A stretch of DNA of 64,000 nt from Cherax quadricarinatus (Eukaryota; Arthropoda; Malacostraca; Decapoda; Parastacidae), in assembly GCF_038502225.1 (NCBI RefSeq), contig NC_091312.1:34360790-34424789 (forward strand), written 5' to 3'. Position 1 is the first letter of the stretch. Each line of letters begins with the position of its first letter. The notes beneath the pieces are model-generated. The model had not been told where the DNA came from. It saw only the letters and a list, made by a program, of their open reading frames with translations, and did not search any database. Positions 34,118 through 46,172 of this stretch are shown here, piece after piece. A program made the translations under genes and the position numbers.

Positions 34118-36092
34118 AAGAGTATCTGTCATCATGTTCACACTGAGAGGAATGTCTCTCATCATCTTCGCACTGAGGGGAGTGTCTGTCATCATGGTCA
34201 CACTGAGGGGAGTGTCTGTCATCATGTTCACACTAAGGGGAGTATCTATCATCATATTCACACTGAGGTGAGTATCTGTCATCATGTTCACACTGAGGGG
34301 AGTACCTGTCATCATGTTCACACTCAAGGGAGGGTCTGTCATCATGTTCACACTGTAGGGAGTATCTGTCATTATGTTAACAGTGAGGAGAGTATCTGTC
34401 ATCATGTTCAAACTGTAAGGAGTATCTGCCATCACGTTCACACTAAGGGGTGTGTCTGTCATCATGTTCACACTGAGGGAAGTGTCTGTCATCATGTTCA
34501 CACTGAAGGGAGTGTCGGTCATCGTGTTCACACTGAGGGGAGTGTCTGTCATCATATTCACACTGAGGGGAATGTCGTCCATCGTGTTCACACTGAGGCG
34601 AGTGTCCGACACCAAGTTCACATTGAGGGGAGTGTCTGTCATCGTATCCACACTGATGGGAGTGTTTATCATCATGTTCACTCTGAGCGAAGTGTCTGTC
34701 ATCATGTTCACACTTAGGGGAGTGTCTGCCACCATGTTCACACTGAGAGGAGTGTCGGTTCTCCTGTTCACACTGAAGGGAGTGTCTGTCATCATGTTCA
34801 CACTGAGGTGAGTGTCTGTCATCATGTTCACACTGAGGGGAGTGTCTGTCATCATATTCACACTGAAGGGAGTGTCTGTCATCATGTTCACACTGAGGGG
34901 AGTGTCTGTCATCATGTTCACACTGAGGCGAGTGTCTGTTATCATGTTCACACTGAGGGGAGTGTCTGTCATCATGTTCACACTGAGGGGAGTGTCTGCC
35001 ATCATGTTCACACTGAGGGGAGTGTCTGTCATCATGTTCACACTGAGGGTAGTGTCTGTCATCATATTCACACTGAGGGGAGAGCCTGTCATCATGTTCA
35101 CACTTAGGTGAGTGTCTGTCATCATCTTCACACCGAGGTGAGTGTCTGTCATCATCTTCACACCGAGGTGAGTGTCTGTTATCATGTTCACACTGAGGGG
35201 AGTATCTGTCATCATGTTCACACTGAAGGGAGGGTCTGTCATCATGTTCACACTGTAGGGAGTATCTGTCATTATGTTAACAGTGAGGAGAGTATCTGTC
35301 ATCATGTTCAAACTGTAAGGAGTATCTGCCATCACGTTCACACTAAGGGGTGTGTCTGTCATCATATTCACAATGAGGGGAGTGTCGGCCATCGTGTTCA
35401 CACTGAGGCGAGTGTCCGACATCAAGTTCACACTGAGGGGAGTGTCTGTCATCATGTTCACACTTAGGGGAGTGTCTGCCACCATGTTCACACTGAGAGG
35501 AGTGTCGGTTCTCCTGTTCACACTGAAGGGAGTGTCTGTCATCATGTTCACACTGAGGTGAGTGTCTGTCATCATGTTCACACTGAGGGGAGTGTCTGTC
35601 ATCATGTTCACACTGAAGGGAGTGTCGGTCATCGTGTTCACACTGAGGGGAGTGTCTGTCATCATATTCACACTGAGGGGAGTGTCGGCCATCGTGTTCA
35701 CACTGAGGCGAGTGTCCGACATCAAGTTCACACTGAGGGGAGTGTCTGTCATCATGTTCACACTGAGGTGAGTGTCTGTCATCATGTTCACACTGAGGGG
35801 AGTGTCTGTCATCATGTTCACACTCAGGGGAGTGTCTGTCATCATGTTCACACTGAGAGGAGTGTCTGCCATCATGTTCACACTGAGGGGAGTGTCTGTC
35901 ATCATGTTCACACTGAGGTGAGTGTCTGTCATCATGTTCACACTGAGGGGAGTGTCTGTCATCATATTCACACTGAAGGGAGTGTCTGTCATCATGTTCA
36001 CACTGAGGGGAGTGTCTGTCATCATGTTCACACTGAGGCGAGTGTTTGTTATCATGTTCACACTGAGGGTAGTGTCTGTCATCATATTCACA
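34118..36092. repeat. 30-bp minisatellite, right block, about 66 copies
   Basis: Exact 30-bp periodicity. Blocks of diagnostic variants recur in the same order: the run 34321-34460 recurs 900 bp later at 35221-35360, and the run beginning CACTTAGGGGAGTGTCTGCC at 34711 recurs 750 bp later at 35461. The array is therefore built of long higher-order repeats. As 30 is a multiple of three, single frames are open for long distances on both strands (up to 722 codons on minus, counting the gap). It runs into the assembly gap. Confidence 0.96.
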
Positions 36093-36192
36093 NNNNNNNN
36101 NNNNNNNNNNNNNNNNNNNNNNNNNNNNNNNNNNNNNNNNNNNNNNNNNNNNNNNNNNNNNNNNNNNNNNNNNNNNNNNNNNNNNNNNNNNN
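36093..36192. other. Assembly gap, 100 N
   Basis: Exactly 100 N, a conventional size for an unknown gap. Left side is minisatellite, right side a LINE, so the true array length is not represented. Confidence 0.99.
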
Positions 36193-39100
36193 ATCTTCCG
36201 GTTCTCAAAGTGGATACATATGTCCTGCCAACTCGCAGGTGGAGGCACTTTCCCAGTAACATTGCCCGCTTAATCATTGACTGCCATGAACTCCCATCCT
36301 CCGTTTATGTCGCAGGACATCGCCTAGGGGTCAATAAAGTGGTCCCTACACATGAACAGTATCAAAATTGTTGGTGCTTTGGACATCCCGCTAAATACTG
36401 CGGTGACACGGATCATGTGGTACATCTTGCAGTCTTCCTCCCACTTGTCTTAATTGCAATGAAACTCATTCTTCTTTTTCCCGCCAATGTCAGGTCTATC
36501 TTAATGGATGTGAAATCCATTGTCTTAAGGAGAGAAAAGGCCTTATGCTATGGCTGTCTCTCAGCTCCGCCTTCAAGGGAATCTTCCTCGTGTTCCTTAT
36601 TCCCAGACATCTCCCCCAGTCCCCTTTCAGCCTCCTTCCTCTCCTGTTCCACTGCAGGACTCTTCTGTCCCCGCCGGCACATCTCTCCAGGTTCATACTC
36701 TCCTGAACTCTCAGACCTCTTTGGGTCCTTCCATAGTTTCCTCGATCTCTACTTGCTCTGCCTAACCTGTCTCTGAAGTCATGGTATCGGCATCTTCCTT
36801 GTCCGCTGAAACAATTGATACTATCTCTGACTGTATTGCAGAGACGAAACCCTTGATGGATACCAGTGTGCCTCCTTATTCCCCTTCTTATTTTACACAA
36901 CCCTTGCAGCAATCTTTTCCTTCACAGCAATCCAGTTCCTCCTTGCTTTCATGCTTTTCATTGCCTCCACACATTGACTTCACTGACCCTACTAGCCCAT
37001 AGCTCTTGTCGCTTCTTATTGTTAGCATACCTATCTTTGTGTATAATGACTTATTTACAGTGGAATATTTGTGGCCTCAGGGGTAATCGGGGAGAGCTCC
37101 AATTGTTGTGTCCCTTTTCAGGCAGTGTCCTGTTGCATTCTTCTGATCCCTTTCCTGATGAAACTTTTCAATGAGAGAGTGCTTCTTGTGCGTGTTGGTA
37201 TACCATTTCAACAGGTCTTTGTTCATTCTCAGCTGCATTATACTGCAGCCTGTATTTATTTGCACAGGTGGTATACAGTTTGCTCTCTATATCTCCCCTT
37301 CCTGTGCATTCTGGCTTGGATGTTGTTTTCTTTGTCTGTTCTCTGCTGCCGCCCATCCTGTTGTTAGGTGATTTCAATGCTCATCATCATTTTTGGGGAG
37401 GGTCTCGCTGTGACACTTGTGGTGATCAGTTGGAGACTCTTCTCACTTCTCATCCTTGCATCGATCTTTCTATCTGTTCTTTATCAATTGCCCTTGATTA
37501 TGCTTGGTCTGTTCTCTTGCATTTACACGACAGTGGTCACTTTCCTATTATTCTTACTTCTGCTATGTATTCCCGACCGCGTCGAAGCCCCCGTCGGCAA
37601 TTTGAACGAGTGAATTGGGACTTATACTCTCATCTTAACACTTTTTGTGGGGACCCTTCATTGTCCTCTGTTTATGAGCTAGTGCACCAGTTTTCGACGT
37701 TAGTTTTGACTGCAGCATCACATTCTATTCCTCAAACCTCAGGCAGGCATTCTCAGACATGTGTGCCTTGGTGGTCTCCTGCGTGTGCCCATGCAGTGCG
37801 TTTGGATTGTGCTGCGTGGGGTCGTTATCGGTATAACTTGACCGCAGATTGTCTTTTGGATTTTAAGCAGGCAAGGGCAGTCGCTCGCCACATCATACGT
37901 GATGCTAAATGAACTTGTTGGCAAGACTACGTTTCTACCCTATGTGTGAACTTTGGGAGAAAGTACGGAAGTTGTGTGGCAAGTACTCTCTGGACCCAGT
38001 TCTCATTTTGTGGGTTGCTGGTGTTAATGTTGCGGAACCTCTTGAAGTTGTCATGAAAATCATGAACTATCTTGTCCGTCTCTCCCAATCTAAGTCTGCC
38101 AGTGAGCAATTGCCCTTGGATTTCTCTTCTAATAGGATTGAGCCATATAACGTATGTTTTATTAGAGCTAGAGGCCACGGTTTCCGCTTGCCAGTCATCG
38201 GCAGCTGGGCCCAATAATCTTCATATCTGTATGCTCCAACTTCTGCACTCTAAAGCCCTTGCAGTATTTTTGCGTCTTTTCAATCTGGTTTGGACGCGAG
38301 GGGTTCTCCCTCAACAATGGAAATCTGCCATTGTACTACCGTTTCTCAAACCAGGCACTTCAGGGCTTGATAACTCTCACTATTGTCCCATTGCTCTAAC
38401 CAGTGTAGTTTGCAAGGTGATGGAACGATTGGCGATCAGACATCTGCTATGGTATTTAGAGACTCGTAATAGTCTTTATCCTTGCCAATATGGCTTTCGC
38501 AAGTGCAGCTCTACTTTGGACCTCTTGCTCCACTTAGAAATGTATGTGCTAATAAACATTCCATTCTAGCAGTTTTTCTTGATCTCGAGAAGGCATATGA
38601 CACCATTTGGACGTATAACATCTTAGCACAGGCCCACTGCTTAGGCCTCCATGATAATCTACCGACCTTCCTTGCTGCTTTCTTGTCTGAAAGACATTTT
38701 CAAGTCCGTGTTCGCACCTCACTTTCCTCAGATTTTGTTCAGGCCGAGAGAGTCCCACAACGTTGTATCTTTAGGACTACCCTTTTTCTCTTAGCTATCA
38801 AAGACCTACCTTACGTTCTTCCATCGCATATCTGGTCGTCACTTTATGTGGATGACTTCACTATAACTAACGTAGGTGCTGACTATTACCTGCTAGCTGC
38901 CTCCCTTCAGGATGCGATTGACTGTGTTTCCCATTGGGCCACTTCTCATGGATTTAAATTTTCTAGTGCGAAAACCCTATTTCATTGCCTTCACTAGATG
39001 TTCTCTTGTCCCAGGCATTTCATTTTATTTACACGGCTCACGTATCCCAGAATGTGTTATGCTCCAATTTCTTGGCCTTCTATTCAGTCGCCGGTTGACA

Positions 39101-39210
39101 TGGAAACCTCACATTTCTTCTTTGAAGGCAGCTTGCCATGGTCGGCTGAATCTCATTAAGTAGTTACTACACTCTGGCTCTTCAACTGGGCTATTTTACA
39201 CTATCTGTCT
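36193..39210 (+). mobile_element. Jockey/I-like LINE, family C, decayed
   Basis: After the gap the order of broken pieces is that of a two-ORF LINE. First comes an ORF1 remnant with a zinc-knuckle-like CFGHPAKYC (near 36392), then a Ser/Pro-rich tail. An endonuclease starts at LQWNICGLRGNRGELQLL (37050) and includes LLLGDFNAHHHFWG (37365) and DSGHFPIIL. RT pieces follow: GVLPQQWKSAIVLPFLKPG, YGFRKCSSTLDLL, VFLDLEKAYDTIW, SLYVDDFTITNV. Multiple stops and frame changes make it dead. It continues to about LTWKPHISSLKAA (39100). Confidence 0.88.
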
Positions 39211-40194
39211 CCTGTTCTCCAAAGGGATTAGTTCAGTGCAGGGGCAGCTGCAGTAGTTTTATAAGAGGGGCTTAGGGGTAGCAATATGGGAAGGATAGGT
39301 GACTTCTCCTAAAGCAGCATTATTATTTGGGAGCTGATTACATTTAGGGGGCTTCGGCCCCCCATGGTACTCCCCCATGTTCAATGTACAGTCCCCAACT
39401 TCTTTCCTGGACTAAATTATTATAATTACTTTGCATCTATGCTACGAGGGGGTAGGGCATTGAAGCCCTTCAGTAATTTAGCTATAATATTTGAACCGAT
39501 GCTGTCAATAAAATTTCTATGCATATTTTCCAAATGTACAGTTTTGCTTGCCACACATGGGGCTGTGAGTATGCAGCCAAATTCCAGCTTTGGAAAGGTT
39601 AAATGCCTTAAATAGTGTTACCATTGGTCTGGCATTACTTGTGCTTCCAAAGCCACTGACCAATTAAAAATGTTTCATAAAGCTAAAAAAAAGTGACAAG
39701 CATTCTGATAATCATGAAGGTGGGCACTCCACCTCAGCCCTGGTGATGCAAGATAGACATGCCACCCTCTCTTTTGTCCACCGAGGTGGCTCGGTGAATG
39801 TGAGGTTGCTATCCTGGATTGCTGGTTTACTGGCATGAAGGATAGGGTATGACACGGGTTCCATGCTGCATCTGCACTACTTGCGGTGTTGAGGTCCTCT
39901 TGGGTGCGGAGGGGGATTTACGATAATTTTTCCCTTTCAAACAAGTACAGCAATCGGCAGTGGCAGCAAGGTCTTTTCTCCTCTGATTTTAAACCACATG
40001 AGGATTCTGTTATCCATGTGGTGGCCTAGCAAAGACACATATAACACTAATCATGTGGAGACTCAAAACGAAATAATTCATCTGCAGAAATTAACTAAGC
40101 CCTTATCAAACACTCAGACAGTAACTACAACAAATAGTTACAATACAGATAGACAGATCTACTGTTAAGGTGATCATTAGAAAAAGATATGGTA
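39211..40194. other. No gene recognised
   Basis: Includes a GGGGGCTTCGGCCCCCC palindrome (39348-39364) and otherwise unassigned sequence. No open frame with family resemblance. Confidence 0.45.
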
Positions 40195-41077
40195 GGTAAG
40201 ACACATCGGCAACAGTTAGGCAACTTTATTCCGAAACGTTTCGCCTACACAGTAGGCTTCTTCAGTCAAATACAGAAAATAGGCAGGAACAGTAGAGATG
40301 TGAAGACGATGTAATCAGTCCATCACCCTTGAAGTCGTAGAATTTGAGGTTGTCAGTCCCTCGGCCTGGAGAAGTTCAGTTCCACAGTCAGGAACTATCT
40401 GAAGATCAAGCGACAGAGCGGAGACTTAAATACTGTCGGAAGGAGAGGTGCAGAGTAGTAGTAGTAGTGAGAATGTAGCCACTGAGAGGTCAGATCCCTC
40501 TCAGATCCAACAGTTCTCACTTGGAAGGGTTGTCTAAGGCGTTTTCTGTACCAAGAGGCCATGTGTTGCAGTGTCTGACAAGATGAACATCAAAATGGTA
40601 TACAATACCGACAGGTTGGTAGGTAAGACACATAGGCAACAGTTAGGCAACTTTATTCCGAAACGTTTCGCCTACACAGTAGGCTTCTTCAGTCAAATAC
40701 AGAAAATAGGCAGGAACAGTAGAGATGTGAAGACGATGTAATCAGTCCATCACCCTTGAAGTCGTAGAATTTGAGGTTGTCAGTCCCTCGGCCTGGAGAA
40801 GTTCAGTTCCATAGTCAGGAACTATCTGAAGATCAAGCGACAGTGGCTACATTCTCACTACTACTACTACTCTGCACCTCTCCTTCCGACAGTATTTAAG
40901 TCTCCGCACTGTCGCTTGATCTTCAGATAGTTCCTGACTATGGAACTGAACTTCTCCAGGCCGAGGGACTGACAACCTCAAATTCTACGACTTCAACGTT
41001 TCGGAATAAAGTTGCCTAACTGTTGCCTATGTGTCTTACCTACCAACCTGTCGGTATTGTATACCATTTTGATGTTC
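40195..41077. repeat. Foldback (hairpin-forming) repeat with a preceding direct copy
   Basis: A palindromic structure has a left arm at 40584-40843 and a right arm at 40909-41077, around a loop of about 65 bp. The outer ends GAACATCAAAATGGTATACA and its reverse complement match exactly. The left arm holds about 90 bp absent from the right arm. A further copy of the left arm lies upstream (40195-40436) in direct orientation, and 40418-40482 is the reverse complement of the loop. The arms contain the palindrome GAAACGTTTC. Confidence 0.88.
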
Positions 41078-41250
41078 AGAAAAAGATATACAATGATCCA
41101 CTAACTGGATTCGTCCGGATTCGCTGGATTCGGTCGGATTCAAACGGTTTCGTTGGAAATAAAGCCAAATTGGAAGAACTGTTTCAAAGAAAATTAAATA
41201 CTTCGGGGAATTATAGACTAGCTAGCTAGGAGAGTTGTCAAGTATTGTAA

Positions 41251-41653
41251 GATGACCACCACCATGAAGATCTGTGTAGTCTGCAGAAAGGGTAAGGGAC
41301 GAAAACAGGCCTGGATTGCTTGCCATCTCTGTGGTCAATGGTCCCATGGTATATGCAGGGATTTTAAACCATTGACCACACTTGACATAAACTGAGAGAT
41401 ATGTTTTTGGGTCTGCCCAAAAGAGATGGTCTTGTAGGAGGAAATGGAATCTATATTAAAAGACAAGAAAATCAATAAAACATCCTTCTTTAAAGACATG
41501 TCAGCATGGTATGACAGCTGGGAAAATAAGATGGGTGGTAGGGACCAGGCTGTCTTGGACAATACTCCTGAGGGTGCTAGTGCTGTCCTGGAGGACGGTG
41601 CTGAGGGTGCTAGTGTTGTCCTGGAGGAAAGAGCTCCAGAGGGTATTCGTTAA
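41251..41653 (+). pseudogene. LINE ORF1 fragment with PHD-like finger
   Basis: The frame from the ATG at 41251 reads KICVVCRKGKGRKQAWIACH, then LCGQWSHGIC and, after a stop near 41395, FWVCPKE. This is the same C4HC3 layout as the family B ORF1 start (22851). A short acidic stretch with a duplicated GASVVLE-type block follows. It is a relic of a related LINE, truncated on both sides. Confidence 0.65.
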
Positions 41654-42904
41654 TACTTTTTGTATGAGTAGGCTTGCGCAATGCGCCACTTCTAATCATG
41701 CAGTGCGCCACTTTCGGCACATGCTCCATAGGTTGGCCATCCGTGATACAGAGTGTGCGTGTTCGAATCCTGCTGTAGACTGAGAGAAAATCTTTAGGAA
41801 AGGTTTCTATATGGACACTCATGAGATACGAGTTAGTATACTCCTTTTCTCGCAGACAGAAGCAAGCAGACACAAGCGTTCAATAGGAATTCAGCTTGTT
41901 GAGGAAGTGAGGAGCTGTGTGTCTACTCTGGATTCAAGCAGCACGTATGTCCTATCTTGAACTTGCTGAACACTTCGGTAGGCAAGTAGTTTAGTTCAAC
42001 AATATGGTGTTTGTTGGGGGTGAAGCGTTGCACAAATTACTGAACCCGAGTTGGTGTAAAGACTGAAGGAGAGGCTGAAGTAATTCACAGTTCCACTATG
42101 AATTGGACGGCACCAGGGAACTTCAAGCTTGGTAAGTTTGGTGAGGCGAAAACGTTCTTTAATGGCGGAGTCGGCGGTTCCTGGGCATGCTGCGCTTCTT
42201 CAAGAGAGCATAGATCATTCAGTACAAGATCTTGGTGGGTCCACCGTCTTGGAGAACTGGATTAGGGTTGAGTGCAGTAGGAGGTTGGTTGTTAGGCGAC
42301 TTATAGGAGCTTCTGGGCGTTAGCTTAGAGGCGAGTGGTCGCTGCGAATGTTGATCCACTGATGGTATACAGTTTCTTGAGTGTCGTTGAGTTTTTCTGA
42401 CAATCTTCGTGGGAAGAGGTGCGTCTAGAAGCAGGGTTTGGTAGTTTCCTTAACAATTTGAGCATTTTGGTTTGTCAGTCTCGGAGCAATCGATGTGTGT
42501 GGCCGCCAGCACCGCATGTCAAGCAGATAAAACTCTTAAGCCTTTATTATAACAACACTTAACCCAAAGGAAGTCTTATGAAGTCATGCAGAAAACATGT
42601 AAATGCTTTTTAATATAGACCATCCAGTAATACGACGAGTTGACTACCTAGGTCAAATGACTTGTACTGTTGTATTAGCGAGGTTTTAGGGAAAGACAGA
42701 TGGCAGTGGACTTAGAAAGTCCTCACTGAGGCTACCTGTTGAGAAGGACTATATACGTATAACTAGATCAAGGACTATCTACTTTTGTCTAGAATAAGGA
42801 CTAACATCTATTACTTCGATGGTAGAGGCGAGGATAGTACAGCAGAAGGCTCTATCCCCTTCTTCCACTCTTTTCTGTCACTGCCAGCATAAAACAGGTT
42901 AAAA
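41654..42904. other. No gene recognised; one tRNA B-box-like motif
   Basis: GTTCGAATCC at 41760-41769 looks like an RNA polymerase III B box, but no convincing A box or cloverleaf precedes it. Otherwise short open frames only. Confidence 0.4.
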
Positions 42905-43042
42905 ATTATGCACTCGATGTATGCTCAAGGCTTATTCCTTTAAGAAAAAGGAGAAGTAGATGTAAAATAGAAAGAGACAGGCTCTCCGTTTACAGGCGAC
43001 GGAAACGAATAACAGAGCGGCTAAAATAGGCCAATATATCTA
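42905..43042 (+). mobile_element. LINE family B, older copy, first piece (linker region)
   Basis: Reads like the basic linker between endonuclease and RT of family B (PLRKRRSRCKIERDRLSVYRR). The matching continuation (LVREIANIELKLKESYRSQE) is found only after the younger insertion, at 44456, which shows a nested structure. Confidence 0.75.
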
Positions 43043-44455
43043 AAATGCGTAGGCCCTAAGGGTCCTAAGAAGCAAGATCGCCACCCATCTAGAAACCCAT
43101 CAATTACACAACCCAGGGCAACATGAGTTAGAGCAGGTCGCTCCTGTCTGTCTCAACTATTAGATCACTACGACAAGGTCCTAGATGCACTAGAAGACAA
43201 AAAGAATGCAGATGTAACATATACAGACTTTGCAAAAGCCTTCGACAAGTGTGACCATGGCGTAATAGCGCACAAAATGCGTGCTAAAGGAATAACAGGA
43301 AAAGTTGGTAGATGGATCTATAATTTCCTCACAAACAGAACACAAAGAGTAGTAGTCAACAGAGTAAAGTCTGAGGCGGCTACGGTAAAAAGCTCTGTTC
43401 CACAAGGCACAGTACTCGCTCCCATCTTGTTTCTCATCCTTATATCTGACATAGACAAGGATATCAGTCACAGCACCGTGTCTTTCTTTGCAGATGACAC
43501 CCGAATCTGCATGACAGTGTCTTCCATTGCAGACACTGCAAGGCTCCAGGCGGACATCAACCAAATCTTTCAATGGGCTGCAGAAAACAATATGAAGTTC
43601 AATGATGAGAAATTTCAATTACTCCGATATGGTAAACACGAAGAAATTAAAATTTCATCAGAGTACAAAACAAATTCCGGCCACAAAATAGAGCAAAAAA
43701 CCAACGTCAAAGACCTGGGAGTGATCATGTCGGAGGATCTCACCTTCAAGGACCATAACATTGTATCAATCGCAGCTGCTAGAAAAATGACGGGATGGAT
43801 AATGAGAACCTTCAAAACTAGGGATGCCAAGCCCATGATGGCGCTCTTCAGACTGCTTATTCTATCTAGGCTGGAATATTGCTGCACACTAACAGCACCT
43901 TTCAAGGCAGGTGAAATTGCTGACCTAGAAAATGTACAGAGAACCTTCATGGCACGCATAACGGAGATAAAACACCTCAATTACTGGGAGCGCTTGAAGT
44001 TCCTGAACCTGTATTCCCTGGAACGCAGGCGGGAGAGATACATGATTAAATACACCTGGAAAATCCTAGAGGGACTAGTACCGAACTTGCACACGAAAAT
44101 CACTCATATTGAAAGCAAAAGACTTGGCAGACTATGCAACATCCCCCCCACTGAAAAGCAGGGGTGTCACTGGCACGTTAAGAGACAATACAATAAGTGT
44201 CAAGGGCCCGAGACTGTTCAACTGCCTCCCAGCACACATAAGGGGGTTTACCAATAGACCCCTGGCAATCTTCAAGCTGGCACTGGACAAGCACCTAAAA
44301 TCGGTACCTGACCAGCAGGGCTGTGGCTCGTACGTTGGATTGCGTGCAGCCAGCAGTAACAGCCTGGTTGATCAGGCTCTGATCCACCAGGAGGCCTGGT
44401 CATAGACCGGGCCGCGGGGGCGTTGACCCCCGGAACTCTCTCCAGGTAAACTTCA
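43043..44455 (+). mobile_element. LINE family B, 5'-truncated copy nested in an older family B copy
   Basis: Begins inside RT (RVLRSKIATHLETHQLHNPG equivalent) and runs to the complete 3' end (GGAACTCTCTCCAGGTAAAC). The RT is readable: TYTDFAKAFDKCDHG, SSVPQGTVLAPILF, FADDTRICM, AEYC-type C-terminus. A frameshift at the poly-C run near 44145 breaks the C-terminus. Sharp 5' truncation with an intact 3' end is typical of target-primed reverse transcription. Confidence 0.88.
43277..44405 (+). pseudogene. RT C-terminal two-thirds of nested LINE family B copy
   Basis: Open from 43277 to 44257 with the catalytic FADD motif near 43490. The expected C-terminal sequence (GPRLFNCLP, FKLALDKHLKSVPDQ) is in another frame, 44109-44405, after an indel in a C-run near 44145. 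It cannot be functional because the N-terminal RT and the endonuclease are absent. Confidence 0.85.
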
Positions 44456-44843
44456 ATCACTGGTCAGAGAAATAGCAAACATCGAACTTAAGCTAAAGGA
44501 ATCTTATAGGAGTCAGGAATCACGGGAAGAACTAAAAGCCATAAATTAAATCGAAAGAAACCCAAAGTATTTCTTTTCTTATGCCAAATCAAAGTCGAGA
44601 ACAACATCCAGTATTGGGCCCCTACTTAAACAAGGTGGGTCCTACACAGATGACAGCAAGGAAATGAGTGAGCTACTCAAATCCCAATATGACTCAGTTT
44701 TTAGCAAACCGCTAACCAGACTGAGAGTCGAAGATCAAAATGAATTTTTTTATGAGAGAGACACAGAATTTGGTTAACACAAGCCTATCTGATATTATCC
44801 TGACGCCAAATGACTTCGAACAGGTGATAAATGACATGCCCGT
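44456..44843 (+). mobile_element. LINE family B, older copy, second piece
   Basis: Continues the linker and pre-RT region (IELKLKESYRSQE, KYFFSYAKSKSRTTSSIGPL) from the piece ending at 43042, with stops. It is interrupted at 44844 by a solo LTR. Confidence 0.82.
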
Positions 44844-46127
44844 TGTTACAAAAAACGCGATTTCTATTAAGCATAGAGATCTCCAGTGAATACTAGAAAG
44901 GACTGCCCTTCTAGCAGCCAGCCTGTTACTGGGTTTTTGTAACAAGCAGTCAGTATCCTGGTCCAATTATCCATTAGAATTTAGTAAGATTCAATAGTGC
45001 TTCAGGATTACAACTGGTAGGCTACTAACTAAAAAAATTAAAATTTTAATAAGTTTATTAATAAAGATGTCTAGGCGTATATTATCAAATTAAATTAAAT
45101 TAATCAATATAAACAAAATAATAATAATCACTTCTCTCGTGTACAGTAGTATTGTGCTGAAGGCACATATCACATCTTTATGGCTTATAAGTACCGTCTG
45201 GTACATTGTTAGAATTTGATAACATAATACAAATTTATACAAGTAAGTTTGTGTGTATGTGTGTAAGTGCTCTAAGTAGTTTGCTATGTCTCAAGACTAG
45301 ACTAGTCTTAACCAGTGACTGACTAAAAGTCCTCACATAAACTAACTTCTTGACCAACCTGGCAATCAGAACAGCTTGCTTGAACAATAAGGCTACTGTT
45401 AAGCCAAACAGCAATATAACAAGCAACAGCGACACAGAATCAGGTACAAGGAGATAATATAACGATACTAAGTAGGGACCATCTGCAGATCCTCCACAAA
45501 AGTCACAAAACTCCCATACTACTGAATCTAAGTTCAGCATTAGAAAATCCCCGACTGTGGCAGTACACAGATACCAGTACAAATTAGGAGAGAAGCTACA
45601 GCTCAGGACCTGAGTTTCTCAGAGTGTCTATGCGACACAACCTCAGTACAACGTCGAAAATCACTAAGTCTAGGCTATGTTCTGTGAACAGAGTTACACA
45701 GAACCAACAACAAGAAAGCGACAGTGACGATCTTCCAACAAGAGCCAGTAAGGAAGACACATCTTGTCGGAAGCCAAGCCAAACAGAAAGAGACAAGTGC
45801 AGGCCAGGCAGACTACTCTTGACGAGGTGTGATCACCCCCTCCCCCTGATCACATGATAGCTCCATGCTGCTGCTGCCCAGCAACACCGAGAAGCCGGCA
45901 GGGAAACGAGCAACGAGCGATAATTACAGTAGTTAGACAATCAAGACTTGAAATATGATCACTGAATAATATATATAAATGTTACATTCTATAATATAAC
46001 TAAGTCAAATAATAATATAAAGCAATCTATTTACGATTTAGCTATTATCGCAGATATAAGCAATATAAAATTATATGAACAGGTAATATACATTATATAC
46101 ATTGTGACCCATTCAGGGGTCGCAATA
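44844..46127 (-). mobile_element. Solo LTR of a Gmr1-like gypsy relative, reverse orientation
   Basis: Reads on the minus strand as a diverged version of the LTR at 13914-15135: start TGTTACAAAAA (reverse of the LTR end), shared CTCCAGTGAATACTAGAAAG and GACTGCCCTTCTAG words, end GACCCATTCAGGGGTCGCAA. Length 1284 bp. The flanks CCCGT (44839-44843) and CCCAT (46128-46132) form a 5-bp target duplication with one change. With no internal region, it is the product of LTR-LTR recombination. Confidence 0.9.
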
Positions 46128-46172
46128 CCCATGCACTCTGCCCCAGGGCCAGACTCATGGAATTCCGTGTTC
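46128..46172 (+). mobile_element. LINE family B, older copy, third piece
   Basis: ATGCACTCTGCCCCAGGGCC, then GACTCATGGAATTCCG continues the family B sequence (compare 25551-25590) directly after the solo LTR, confirming the LTR inserted into this LINE. Confidence 0.8.

Noticed and set aside
41740..41780. Possible tRNA gene or SINE from the GTTCGAATCC motif
   Set aside because: No matching A box, acceptor stem pairing or cloverleaf could be drawn around it.
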